From contig CAWUHX010000102.1 in assembly GCA_963922205.1 (NCBI GenBank), positions 62,001 to 126,000 on the forward strand: a stretch of DNA of 64,000 nucleotides, given 5' to 3'. Position 1 is the first letter of the stretch. The number at the start of each line of letters is the position of its first letter. The position numbers and the translations under genes were made by a program. The notes under the pieces were generated by a model. It was not told the origin of the DNA, searched no databases, and worked only from the letters and a program-made list of their open reading frames with translations. Source of the stretch: Romanomermis culicivorax. Taxonomy: Eukaryota > Nematoda > Enoplea > Mermithida > Mermithidae. Below, in pieces: positions 1 through 14,000 of the stretch.

Positions 1-450
1 ATAACGCTGAATATCTGATCTTTATCAACTAGAAAACTCAATTTTTTCCAGAATTTGCAATGTCCACCGTTTTTTCTGCAAAGGAGTCTTCTGAGGAAAG
101 AAAATCAGGAATGAGGAAAAAAATTTATGCAAGGTTCTCATTGTCGAAAAAATTTTGGGGAATCGAAAACTGAAAAGATGTATTTTGGTGAACATTGGAA
201 GATTATAATCACTGTTTTTCCCGCCGGCTTTTTCGTCAAATGGTGATAGAGGTAAAAAATTTTTCCCCAATTTTCTCAAAGTCTTTTTTCGCTTAAAAAT
301 GCTCATAGACGTTTTATTTTAGTGTTTTTAAGCTTTTAAAACATGATGTTTTTAGAGCGGTTGATTTTTTCCACATGAGAACCGGACCCAAAATTTTTTT
401 CCTCATTTTCCAAAAATTTTCCCCGTTTTTAAAAACGTTTATAATGTGCC
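1..450. repeat. Dispersed repeat, family A copy
   Basis: This stretch resembles 54050-54240 (the part around a run reading GAGGAAAAAAATTT and a 'GGTTCTCATTGT' block) and 55385-55640 (the part ending 'TAGACGTTTTATTTT' and 'GTTTTTAGAGC'). The same block order appears at both ends of the window, so it is an interspersed repeat and not a gene. The short open frames in it are A/T-run artefacts. Its left limit lies outside the window. Confidence 0.6.
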
Positions 451-1179
451 TATGGATGCTTTTCCATGCAATTAGGAGCATACCCAAGCATTTTGACGCT
501 TTTGGATTCGGAAGCCTACAACCTTGCATCTCTTAAGTATGTAATGTCCAGTTCTAGAGATACTTTACTTGATCCTAAAACGGACGGTGGGGCGACGTAC
601 AAACGGCATGGGATATGGGATACGGTAGACAATGCTAATATAGAAACGCAATCGAGGATTGCTTGATTCATCGACAAAAACGCACACGCTTGCTTGCAAA
701 TAATGAAATTCGGTTTAACCGCTTTCGAATAAAATATTGCTTGCAAATAAAAAGAAACGCGGGGTGCTCGCAAATAAAACATGGATTCGGAAAATCTAGA
801 TTCTGCACGAACTAACTAAATCATGCTTTGCTTCTATTTAAATATGGCTTCTGTGGTCACTCCCTGGGCGTCACGGGAGGTATTGCTTCTGTCCATCTTC
901 TTCCACTGTATGCTTTTTGTGTCTTCCCTATGCTTGCTTCCAATGGTGGGCTTAGCCACACCTTTGTGCTTCTGTGCATGCTTCTGTATCTATTTCTTCT
1001 GTGTACACATGTTTTATGGGACCATCGCTACCATTGCACTTGAGACTACTGTCTGGCGGGGCTTTTACTTTTTACTGTGTGCAGGTGTTGTTTACAATTT
1101 TTATGAGGAATTACAGTAGCCATGGAATGTGTAGTTTAGTGTAGGTTCTAGGAGACCAGCTGCCGTTTGTGCAAATTAA
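451..1179. other. Unassigned intergenic sequence
   Basis: I see no supportable gene. Open frames of 60-100 codons occur on both strands, but they show no family motif and have overlapping shadows in other frames. The part at 823-1119 is T-rich and gives only a low-complexity hydrophobic translation. Confidence 0.5.
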
Positions 1180-1330
1180 TTGGGGCGTCTTAATTGGGTC
1201 AATAGCGGCTACCGGGGTGTGGAAGGATCAAAATAAAGTACTTCACATAATTTTACAGGAATGTTTGGGTGTGAATCCCAGACACCCTTGAGACGATAAA
1301 TTAGGAAATGAAATAATATTTAATAAATGA
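1180..1330 (+). repeat. Dispersed repeat, inverted copy at 51110-51260
   Basis: The block containing GTCTTAATTGGGTCAATAG, GGGTGTGGAAGGATCAAAAT and TTTGGGTGTGAATTCC-like text recurs in reverse complement at about 51110-51260, with only scattered differences. It ends in a shared 'CCTTGAGACGATA' block. The two copies lie 50 kb apart and mark an interspersed element of unknown class. Confidence 0.65.
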
Positions 1331-1924
1331 ATATCACATAGTGTATTCTATATTTTTACAGTACTGCGTTAGCAGGTACGTTACAAGTAATTTCCAGTTC
1401 GAAATTGCAGTTAACTATGCTTACAATTGGGGTTTTCCAGTTCCACATTTTTGTGGAACTGCACAAAAGTATGCCATTGTGAGAGCCGCAACGGACCCGC
1501 AATTGCGGGCTGCAAAATTTGGGGCCGCAAAAAAACCGGTCAAGTATGCCTACGGCTTCAGTAGTGAAACTCATCACATCCTGTCTTTGAATTTATGGCC
1601 TATTCTTATGAAATACCTCTAAAATTAAAAATTGACAAAAATTTATCCTTCGTTTATAGAAAGTTTATACTATGGAATCTTCTACTTGAAAAATTTTGAA
1701 CGTTGGCCTAGGGAAGTAGCTCACAGCGTGTGATGGTAAGCAGAAAATTGCAAGAATGTGAAATATGGGCACTTGCTTTCCAGATTCCAGAATTTACTAT
1801 TTCTAGTCTGTTTATTTTCAAATGATAGGCGAACCGATCCCATGCAGGTAAACACGGGGAGAACTTTTCCCCGTTAATTTTGAAATGATTGATGCAGTTG
1901 TCTTGTTTCGGCAAACGCAGCTTT
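1331..1924. other. Unassigned intergenic sequence
   Basis: I recognise no gene, RNA or mobile element here. Short open frames on both strands overlap each other and carry no motif. Confidence 0.5.
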
Positions 1925-2085
1925 AGAGATCAGGAAATCAATTTCGATAATCTTGAAATAGTTCCAAAGCGTGATCACCAAGGAGTCTGTATCATGAAAA
2001 AAATTTTTGAATAGGGTTTAATGAACTTTCCATAACTTTATATAAAGTTTTGGCTGCGACCTCGTTGCATCAATCATTTCAAAAT
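1925..2085 (+). repeat. Dispersed repeat, copy at 13850-14010
   Basis: Blocks such as GAAATCAATTTC, TGATCACCAAGGAGT and TTTTTGAATAG are found in the same order and orientation at 13850-14010, inside the spacer of the palindrome in SCOT intron 7. This is two copies of one interspersed repeat, diverged by substitutions and small indels. Confidence 0.55.
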
Positions 2086-2651
2086 GAGTGGCCCAACCGG
2101 CTCATTCGACTACCAGAGATCAGAGATTTTCGACCTTAGCCCTGCAGACCACGAACGTTCCCTAAGCCTAAGAAGACTACGAAGCCTAAGCTAAAATAGG
2201 TCATACCACAACATCAGATCACTCTTGGTATCTGAGATCCAAAAATTATAAAATGTCTCTAGTAGGATAACAAGGTTGGCTCACAATAGTGGAGTGTAGG
2301 AAGGTTGTTGGGAAAAAATTCCCGTCCGTGAGTGGAAAAAAGAGTAACTGAAAATTTTCTCTTCGATAGCCTGGTGAAATGGTCAAAATTTCTCCAACAG
2401 CTTGTGGGCGTCGATGCAGTTTCAATCAAGTCAAAAAAGAATATTGGCCTGCTTGTTGCGGTAAAAAATCACCATTTTTTTCTACAGAATGAAGATATGA
2501 TTGTGCGTCACATTGAACCTACTTTTTGGTTGGCACTGCGTCTATAATTTAAAACTAAATGGGATATAAAAGCATTTCAAAAAACATACAGTACGTTTTT
2601 ACGAAAGTAATGAAAATAGACTAAATATTCAAAAGATAACGAAAAATCTTA
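2086..2651. other. Downstream flank of the forkhead gene
   Basis: This contains the presumed 3' untranslated and downstream sequence of the minus-strand forkhead gene. I see no canonical AATAAA close to its stop codon. A 71-codon open frame on the plus strand at 2332-2547 has no recognisable motif and is not called. Confidence 0.4.
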
Positions 2652-6068
<3,417 letters not shown>

Positions 6069-7063
6069 ATTTTGATTGACAAACGGCTGATAAAAGCTGC
6101 TTTTGCATACAAAAATGATGCAAAAATGATAAGTCTGAAGAAACGAGAAAAATCGATAGTGTCGCCATGGAGAGTAGATCTTGCTTTCTGTGAGTTGATA
6201 AAAAAATCAACTAATGTAAAAATGGCTAAGAATTACTGAGGCATTAACAATGTAACACCGCCAATAAGTTTTGCTTGATAAAAATGCGACCCAAAAATTA
6301 TAGAAGTCATTTTTATTTACTTCTAAACACATATCGATTATTCCTTTATGATATGCTGGGTTTGTTTACCAAGAAACGCGACTTGAACTCCTAGAAATAT
6401 CGACATCAGCTGGACTGCAAGAGTACATGGATAATCCAAAAACTGACTGCCTAAAATTCCACCATAACTGTATCAGGATAAAACCGGGTTTCAGTTTTCG
6501 ATTTTGATAGAAAAATTGCAGTCCATTCACATGTTGAATAGACTTCGGCGATATAAAATAAACGGAAATGAGGAATAAATGAGAGAAGAAAAACAGTACA
6601 TGCAGTACAAAATGGCATTTTTCGTAGATCGTTACATGTCAACTTGGAAAGTATGCAGATTTACAAATGCACATGTTCTTCTGGGGTTTGAGGGATATTA
6701 CCAAGTAGACTAATTGTTGACCACCAGTAGATTCCACGTTCATATAGTCTGTTTTTCTTGAAATGCTTGTGAATATTATGAGTCAAAAGCAAATACAATT
6801 TCATATTATAGCCAATTTCAAATAAGGCTGAGATTTTGTGAGCCAACTCAAATAACCATTATTATCTTTGAGTAAACAATCCTACAGTAAAAGTTTCGTG
6901 TAAGCGGCTTTGAGGGTGTTACCTACCTTTGTCACTTTTTCCATTTAAAAGCATTTACAGAAAGCAAACAATAGACTTATTGAGTTCATCAGACCTTAGA
7001 AACCTTCAATTTTCACATGTGGAATTTTCACGTATTGATAAAAAATCTATTGACTATAATCAT
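6069..7063. other. Upstream flank of the forkhead gene
   Basis: Presumed 5' region of the minus-strand forkhead gene. I see no clear TATA or CpG-type promoter that I would defend. A fragment near 6870-6930 (CTACAGTAAAAGTTTCG, AAGCGGCTTTGAGG) recurs near 52710-52750, so part of this is repeat. Confidence 0.4.
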
Positions 7064-8784
7064 ACTAGTTTATTAGAAAATGCCCCGACGGGGCAGAAAA
7101 AAGAAGAATATACTTGCTTGGATAGCTGCCAAGCTAGAAGAAGGATTGAACTAGATTTTTGAGAACTTAGGTTAAAGTTGGAAAAAATCCACATTCGTTA
7201 TATTGGTTTTTCATTCTTTCTCAAAAAAAATTTTCCATGTCTGTGAAAAAGTATATTCTGCAGCATCATGCATTTTGTCCTTCCCCTTGCATCGACTACG
7301 CTAAAATTTTTCTATATGAAAATTATATGCACATGATTTCAAATGTAAAGAAATGGTAAACCAACAGCTTTCTAAATCCCGACTGATTCAAAACTCCTGC
7401 CTCTCATACTGAAAAATAGTTAGGCAGGCATATTATAGCCATTTTCAGAACTATGAAGGAACCTGGGGTTGGTTGCACTAACCCAACACGAGGATAATCT
7501 CAACATCGGGAGTAAATTGATGATCCTGAGTTTGAGCTAATCGTAATGTTCAAATTATTATCTTCCAGTGCAAAATAAATACTCACTTCAGGATCAACTA
7601 CTATTGAGGTGTCAGTTCGAGTTTGAGAATTGCAGACATTTTTATATTTACTTGCTTTAGAGATGAGAAAATTATGCGAAAATGTTAGTGCAACCCGACA
7701 GCTCGAGTTGGGGATAATCTCGACATCAAGCTCGTTATAATCCTGATGACATTGACATTATACCGAACATGAGATCAAACCGAGTCGCTTTTTTGTTCGA
7801 GATTATCTTGAGCTCGAGCTCAGACCCCTTTAGTGCAACTGGGCCTTGGTTACAGTCATTGGGCACCGATCTGCAAATGGGAGAACAGGGTAAAGCGTGC
7901 AAAAATGTTCCTGATTCAGCCGTGCTTATATTAGGGGTGTGCGCCGAATCCTGTACCCGGTTCTCCCCGACTCTACCGCACTCCCACGACAACAGTACGA
8001 CTTTTTTGAAAGCAGAACCGAAGCGGCAGAGATGGATGAAATTGCTTCCCGTCCGCAATCCCGCAAAAAGCGCTCTTTCTGCAAATTTCAGTTTGAATCC
8101 AAAAACTGTGAATGAAGCTATTTTGTTGAATAGTTAAATAGAAGAGAATAAATTTGTTTATAGTTTGTAATCAGTACAACTTACAGAGTGAATTCAATGC
8201 GATATGTTATATAAAAGGAATGAATTAAACATGTCTTGCACAATCGATTTAGTCCTGAGAAGACTTTGTGCTGTAGCTTTTTTTCTAAAAAAGCTGAGTG
8301 GAATCTTATATCCCACTTCCCCACAGTGATTCTGTTTTATTGACACTAAATTTAGAAAAAAAGCTCACACAGTTAGGAGCACACATGTGTGAAGAAGGAC
8401 ATGGGGATACAAACTACCACAGGGGTTTTGAAACTGGAAACGTTGTTATGAAAAAAATTTTTTGGTAAACTTTTTTTGAATTTTTTTGCCACAAAAAACG
8501 CCAAAAAACCAAGGTCCAGTCCTGTACTCTCCTCAAAATTTTGGAGATCCACATGTTTGGTAGGAAAGTGTGTTGATGCACTCAGCTGCAGAATACACTT
8601 TCTCACAGACATGGGAAATTTTTTTGAAAAAGAATGAAAATCCAATATAACGAAAGTGAATTTGTTTCAACTTCAACCCAAGCTCTCAAAAATCTAGTTC
8701 AATTTTTTTTCTAGCTTGGCAACTATCCAAGCAAGTATATTCTTCTTTTTTCTGCCCCATCGGGGCATTTTCTAATGAACTAGT
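7064..8784. mobile_element. Non-autonomous inverted-repeat element, ~200 bp TIRs
   Basis: The left arm at about 7064-7266 and the right arm at about 8577-8784 are reverse complements with few mismatches. They start ACTAGTTTATTAGAAAATG and include the small palindrome TGCCCCGACGGGGCA, then GCAGAAAAAAGAAGAATA and ATACTTGCTTGGATAG. The interior (about 1.3 kb) has no transposase frame; it contains repeated GGATAATCTCNACATC blocks. No convincing target duplication is visible, so the superfamily is undetermined. Confidence 0.75.
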
Positions 8785-8970
8785 TCACCTCTTTTTAGTG
8801 GCCTGAACCATGCATGAAAACCTTCATAGAAGCGCATTGAAGTTTTAAATTTGGTCATTTTCACATCAAAGAAACAATAAAAAATCTTAAAGCTACGAAT
8901 TCTCAAGTTCGGTGAAAGTAAAAAATGTTTAAACCGTATAGAACTAAAAACGCGTTGTAAAGAGGGTCTA

Positions 8971-9510
8971 AATTGACCATTTCCATTGAGTTCCTCATAA
9001 TCAAGAACCCCTGAACCAAAAAAACCGCAGAAAAAGCTTCGTTTACTCACAGAACAATTTTTTGTGTGAAATGATTGTGTCCATTGAATTCCGCATGGTC
9101 AGAAACCTATTTCCTCAAAAATCGCAGAAATACATTTGAAATACACTCGATATAATTTTGTGTGTAAAATGATCACATTCATTAAATTCCTCGTTGTCGA
9201 AAGCCCCTTCCATAAAAATTCACGAAAATAGGCTTGGTCACACCCGAGATAATTTTTTTTGTCTAAAGCGACGCATCCATTGGTTTCCTGCAGCCAAAAA
9301 CTCCTTCCGCAAAAAAATCACAAAAATACGCTTGTTTACACCCGAGATAATTTTTTGTGTAAAGTAATCGCATTCATCAAATTCGTGTGGTCGAAAACCC
9401 CCTTCCACAAGAAAATCAGGAAAATACGCTTGTTCACGCTTGGGGTCATTTCTCGTGTGAAGTGACCGCATCCATCGAATTCCTAATGGTCGAAAACCCT
9501 TACAGCCCAA
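8971..9510. repeat. Minisatellite, ~100 bp unit, about 5.5 copies
   Basis: Successive blocks repeat the pattern TTTTTTGTGTNAAGTGATCG, CATCCATTGAATTCCT, TGGTCGAAAACCCCTTCC, AAAAATCACAAAAATACGC, TTGTTCACACCCGAGATAA, with 10-20% differences between copies. The first copy near 8971 is the most diverged. The 90-codon open frame on the minus strand at 9238-9510 is produced by the repeat. Confidence 0.75.
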
Positions 9511-10412
9511 AAATTCAAATAAAGCTACCGGTTCAATTGAAACTGCAAAAAATTAGTAGTGCATCATGCCGCAAAAAATTATTTTTTTGAAGCCGTAAGT
9601 ATTATGTAATAAAATTGGGAAATTTATTCCCGGGACTTTGGACCACCATATAATTGAATTGTGGCCATATTTTAATAAAATAAAAAATCGCATTTGAGAT
9701 TGCACCCCCAAGATGCTTAGGCAGAAGTAAGAAGCCTGGATATACCACACCTATTGTGGCGCATGGTGGGACTGGGGACCCTCAAAAAGTGCGTTTTTTG
9801 CATGTTTTTGGGGCCCCACCGAGCACCACTTGCAGATAGAGGCAAAATGACAAAAGGCACCCCATAGTTTGGCCCTATGCCCGAAATCATGCGAAAAAAG
9901 CCGAAGGTTCTAGCTCTTACCGTTTTTGCTCTAGGGTGGGGGGGACATGAAATTTGGGGGCCAAGTGTATTATAGGTTGACGCTATAGCGCCACCTATCA
10001 TTGAAGTCTTAGGGAAATCACAAACCCAGCAGAAAAGGTCGACCAATCCCTCTGCCCGCTGAAATGCGGGTAGGTACTTTATTTTTATATGCACTTTTTC
10101 AGTCGCCGGTAGACTGAATCAGAAAAAAATTGACTATTCAGTCTTGTGAGTACAGTATCACAATAATCGTCGTGAACCAACGAATTTGGTGATTCTTCAT
10201 TTTTCGACATATTTCAGCAGGACCAATAAATTTCAAAGAAAATATCGTTCAAGAGATCATCAGCTCTCAAAAACTGACAAATTTTGGAACTATAACTTAG
10301 TCCTCATATTTTCAAATTAATTGCAATTTTGCATTCTGGATATGCATTTCCATAGAAAATTTTCCTGAAAAAACTCGAATTTGCTGATGACGCTAAAAAA
10401 GCTATTTTGTAA
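9511..10412. other. Intergenic sequence, no gene seen
   Basis: A 125-codon minus-strand frame at 9717-10094 has no motif and unusual composition, with G/C runs such as GGTGGGGGGG at 9937. I treat it as repeat-like non-coding DNA. Confidence 0.4.
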
Positions 10413-10638
10413 CTTAAAGGGTCATTTGTACTTGCCTTTTTCGACGGAACGGAATGCAATCGACACAACGTTAGCGAACGGAAGGGAAATTTTCGTTCCG
10501 TTTAGTTCGGTTGGGGGTTACCGTCGATCATTTTCTAGAAAATTGCAGTTATCCTTTCCGATCGAAAGTGGATTTTCAGGATGAACGTTTCAAGCTGTTG
10601 GCGATCTGCTCCGCCGGAAAAGGCAAATGACCCTTAAC
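10413..10638. mobile_element. Short TIR element (MITE) with TTAA ends
   Basis: The left end TTAAAGGGTCATTTG and the right end CAAATGACCCTTAA are near-perfect inverted repeats about 225 bp apart, each bounded by TTAA (or TTA). A piggyBac-type (TTAA) or Harbinger-type (TTA) MITE would look like this. The interior is GC-richer than its surroundings and has no open frame of note. Confidence 0.6.
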
Positions 10639-10658
10639 ACTGCCCGCGGCTATGCTGA

Positions 10659-10802
10659 AGCTATGATTTCGAAAACATCAAAACGAAGGTTGAGTTATTC
10701 GTGGATCCAAATACCGTGGCTTGGTCGACTGGCCTTTTAGGCGGATCCTTTCCTTCTTGGATTTCGGAAGCACAACTGCGCTTGATTGGAAACATAATTT
10801 AG
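10659..10802 (+). pseudogene. Possible actin-related-protein fragment
   Basis: A short open stretch between stops translates to a segment containing VDPNTVAWSTGLLGG and SWISEAQLRLIG. The pattern vaguely resembles the 'AWxGGxxxxS' region of actin-related proteins, followed by a 'WIS' block. There is no ATG, no flanking exon that I can join, and the glycine pattern is imperfect. It could equally be chance coding-like sequence. Confidence 0.18.
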
Positions 10803-10984
10803 CCGTTTTTCTCCGTTCAGCTAGCATCGATTTGAGGAAATCTATGACCGTAAAAAATGTGGCTTTAATTGAACTCTGCTATGATTAAACCCTTTATGAG
10901 TGTTGTTTACGCCGACCAGAATTTCATGGTTTCCTCCTTGCCAGAATAAATTTTTCCCTTATGTTTCCAGCTAGAATAATAGAC

Positions 10985-10990
10985 TTTATT
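10985..10990 (-). terminator. Poly(A) signal AATAAA for the SCOT gene
   Basis: AATAAA on the minus strand lies about 50 nt past the SCOT stop codon at 11039, a normal position for 3' end processing. Compact 3' untranslated region if used. Confidence 0.6.
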
Positions 10991-11038
10991 TGCAAAATTA
11001 ACAATATGTGTACAACGCGGTTTCTAATTGATTCTAAT

Positions 11039-14000
11039 CTAATACGACGACGTTTTCAGATCCGGATCAACCTGCAAAAAAGTTAAAATATATAGCATTC
11101 TTGTGAATCCTACATGAGATGAGTTGCGATGCAAGTTTTAATGTCCACACCAGTTGTCTAGGAGAAACAGTTTGCGGGTCCATTTGAATATAAAATTTCG
11201 TGAAAACATCAAAATACCTTGAAATCGCAAGGCGTATGCCTCCTCAAATCGTCCATAGTGACCCCATTGGCCAATTCCTTGACCGTGAGACCTAGGTGTT
11301 TATCCGTTTCGAAAACGGCCATTTCGGTAATGACAACGTTTACGACGTTTCTACCCGTCAATGGTAAAGTACATTGGGGTAAAATTTTCGGTTGACCTTT
11401 CACCGTATGCTCCATAGTGATGACGACACGCGAACCCGGAGCCGATACCAGGTCCATAGCACCGCCCATGCCTTTTATGGATTTATCCTGCAAAATTTGA
11501 GAAAGTGAAAATTGTGACTCAATCATAAATTAAAATCATGGAATTTTCATCTAAACCGTTTCCGATGCCGAAATTTTTGTAGATTATTCCTGCTTAGAGT
11601 CAGGATCGAGATGAGAGTACTGGATCTGATCATACACGCAATCATACAGCTCAGAGGTATAGGGAGGAGTCAGACGACTTTTTTATGGGCAGGGTCATCG
11701 ATTGCTCAAAATTTTTAAGAAGCGTTGTTAAAAACAAATTTTGATTTTTCTGCCTAAGAAGTCCGAAAAACAATGGTTCATAAAATTATAATTCCGTCTA
11801 AAAAGCTATTATGGCACGAAGCGCCGAAACATTAAAATTTTCGACAATTTTGGTTCATAAATGACAGTTTTCTACAAAAAAATTGTCATTTTCTAGTTTT
11901 TTGCTCCAAAAGAGTGGGGTTCTAATGGCTATCCCATTTTGGCCATACGATTATAACTTCTTTCGATTATACGCATGAATCTTCGGACCACGCAGATCAT
12001 TTTTCAAATTTTCGAATCAGAAGAGTGAAAAAAAGTACAAGAACGTAGAGCAAACAATTAAAGGTTTTAAGACACGATTTCTGAGAGATTCTACCTTTTT
12101 TTACATAGGCCTATGATAAGTTGAAAATTAATCATACCTCAAAATCAGATATTTTGGGTAGTTTCGTGCGCTGAGTTCCATGGTACCATTCGTTTTGCTT
12201 ATAAACGAAAATTCGCGCCGCTACAGTATGCCAAATTTTGAAAATTATTGATTTTCTTGCATTTTTCAGTGGTCATGCTAGCCAAGCGATATTTCGAGAT
12301 CGGATTGATCTTATTTGATGAATAAATATTCATTTTATAAAGGAGAGAATAAGCTTTCTTCTGATGTAACATTTACAGTAAATAATTCGATATTACACTT
12401 TTTAATAGGGTTTAAAGTGTCAAAAACGAGCCGTTAAAATTGAAAAAATTTTGTTTATGGGCACTCCGGGAAGCCGCAGAATTTTATTTTCTTATATTGC
12501 AGCTCATGCATATTTACTGCTTTGGTTAAATTTTCACCAAAATTTTTGTACCGTTTTGGAAGCTGCACAGCTCTGAAGAAGGCATACTCATGAAAATTTC
12601 ATAGAAATCATTGTATTTGCCAGGTGGCCCCTGTCTACCCCTTGTGATATATTTATTACCTATACTGTAGAATTATCAAATAACCAACAGACTATAGTTT
12701 CATGTATTAATTGTTTTGCAAGCAAACATTTTACACTCTGCAAGAAAGTTTGAACAGTTAAAAATTAGAAGCAAAAATTAAGAAAAAACCTGCTCAGAGA
12801 CACTTCGAGCACTTTCACCTATCATGCTGCAGAATTCCATCTTTTTATTGTTTTGTTCACACATTCCTACAGTAGATATTAAAGCAGCGTCGCGATTCGA
12901 ACACCCGTTGAGAAGCTACATAAATCCAAAGAAAGCAAAATCCGGAAAATTGTTCAAAAATCAATAAATAGTTTTTGGCATTTTTGTGTTTTCATGGAGT
13001 TGGTTCATTATTTCAATACTGGAAGGAGAAAATACATTAAAAAGGCCAAAGCCTTTTGGACACGTTGTAGCAAAATGGTGATTTATGATTTTAACTGCAT
13101 TATCATCTACTTGATAAATTTTGTTCAATCCCATTGAGTAACTGATCTAATAGTAATGATACAAGCCCCCCCCCCGCCTAATCAAACCTCACAAAGTCTA
13201 TGTTATTCACCTGAAAAAGAAAAATCATAAAGCCCACAGTGTGAATAGCAGTTTGATATCTGTATTTGCGAGTCATTTTACGTTTGTTATATACCCGTAG
13301 GGACATGATCTATCTTCATGGTTTGAAGACATGCAACATATGAAAAGAATCTCATGAGCAAATCATTAATCTAAACCAGCACTGATGATTCTTTTTCTAC
13401 TCATATAGCAAATTTTGGAAAAATTTTTGTTAAAACGCTTATGAGTACTTTGTGTTTTCTATCTACGAAACTTTATGGATGGAAATATTGTAATTACCTA
13501 TAGCATTGCACAGCTAACATAAGCAGCAAATTGTTCACTGAAAACTAAAATATTTTCTTATTGCAGTTGGTAACTTCTTTTTAGTCAGTCATACATATAT
13601 ACAAGAATCGACACAAATGAATTCGATGTAACAAATTTTGTTTTCTTTATGTTTAGGGATTCGCTATATTTGCTGACACAAACAATTGACATCTGTCTTA
13701 ATGTAAAGTAAAAAATAGTTGGTTAAGTTGATATGTCATGAAAGATGGGATCATGATCTGGCAATAGTTTCCTGTTACCTGGTCCACTAACACACTCCAT
13801 TCATTTAGAAATGATCGAAGTCGCAGTTTGGGCAAACAGAACCTTACTAGAGATTATGAAATCAATTTCAAAAATTTTGAAATGGCTAGAATAGAAAGAG
13901 TGATCGTCAAGGAGTTTGTATCATAAAGGAAAATTTTTTGAATAGACTTAATGAGTCTTCCATAATTTTGAACAAAATTTTGGCGCCAACCCTGCTCCGA

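Noticed and set aside
823-1119. 98-codon frame resembling a membrane protein
   Set aside because: T-rich low-complexity sequence gives hydrophobic residues in two overlapping frames; no splice context or family motif.
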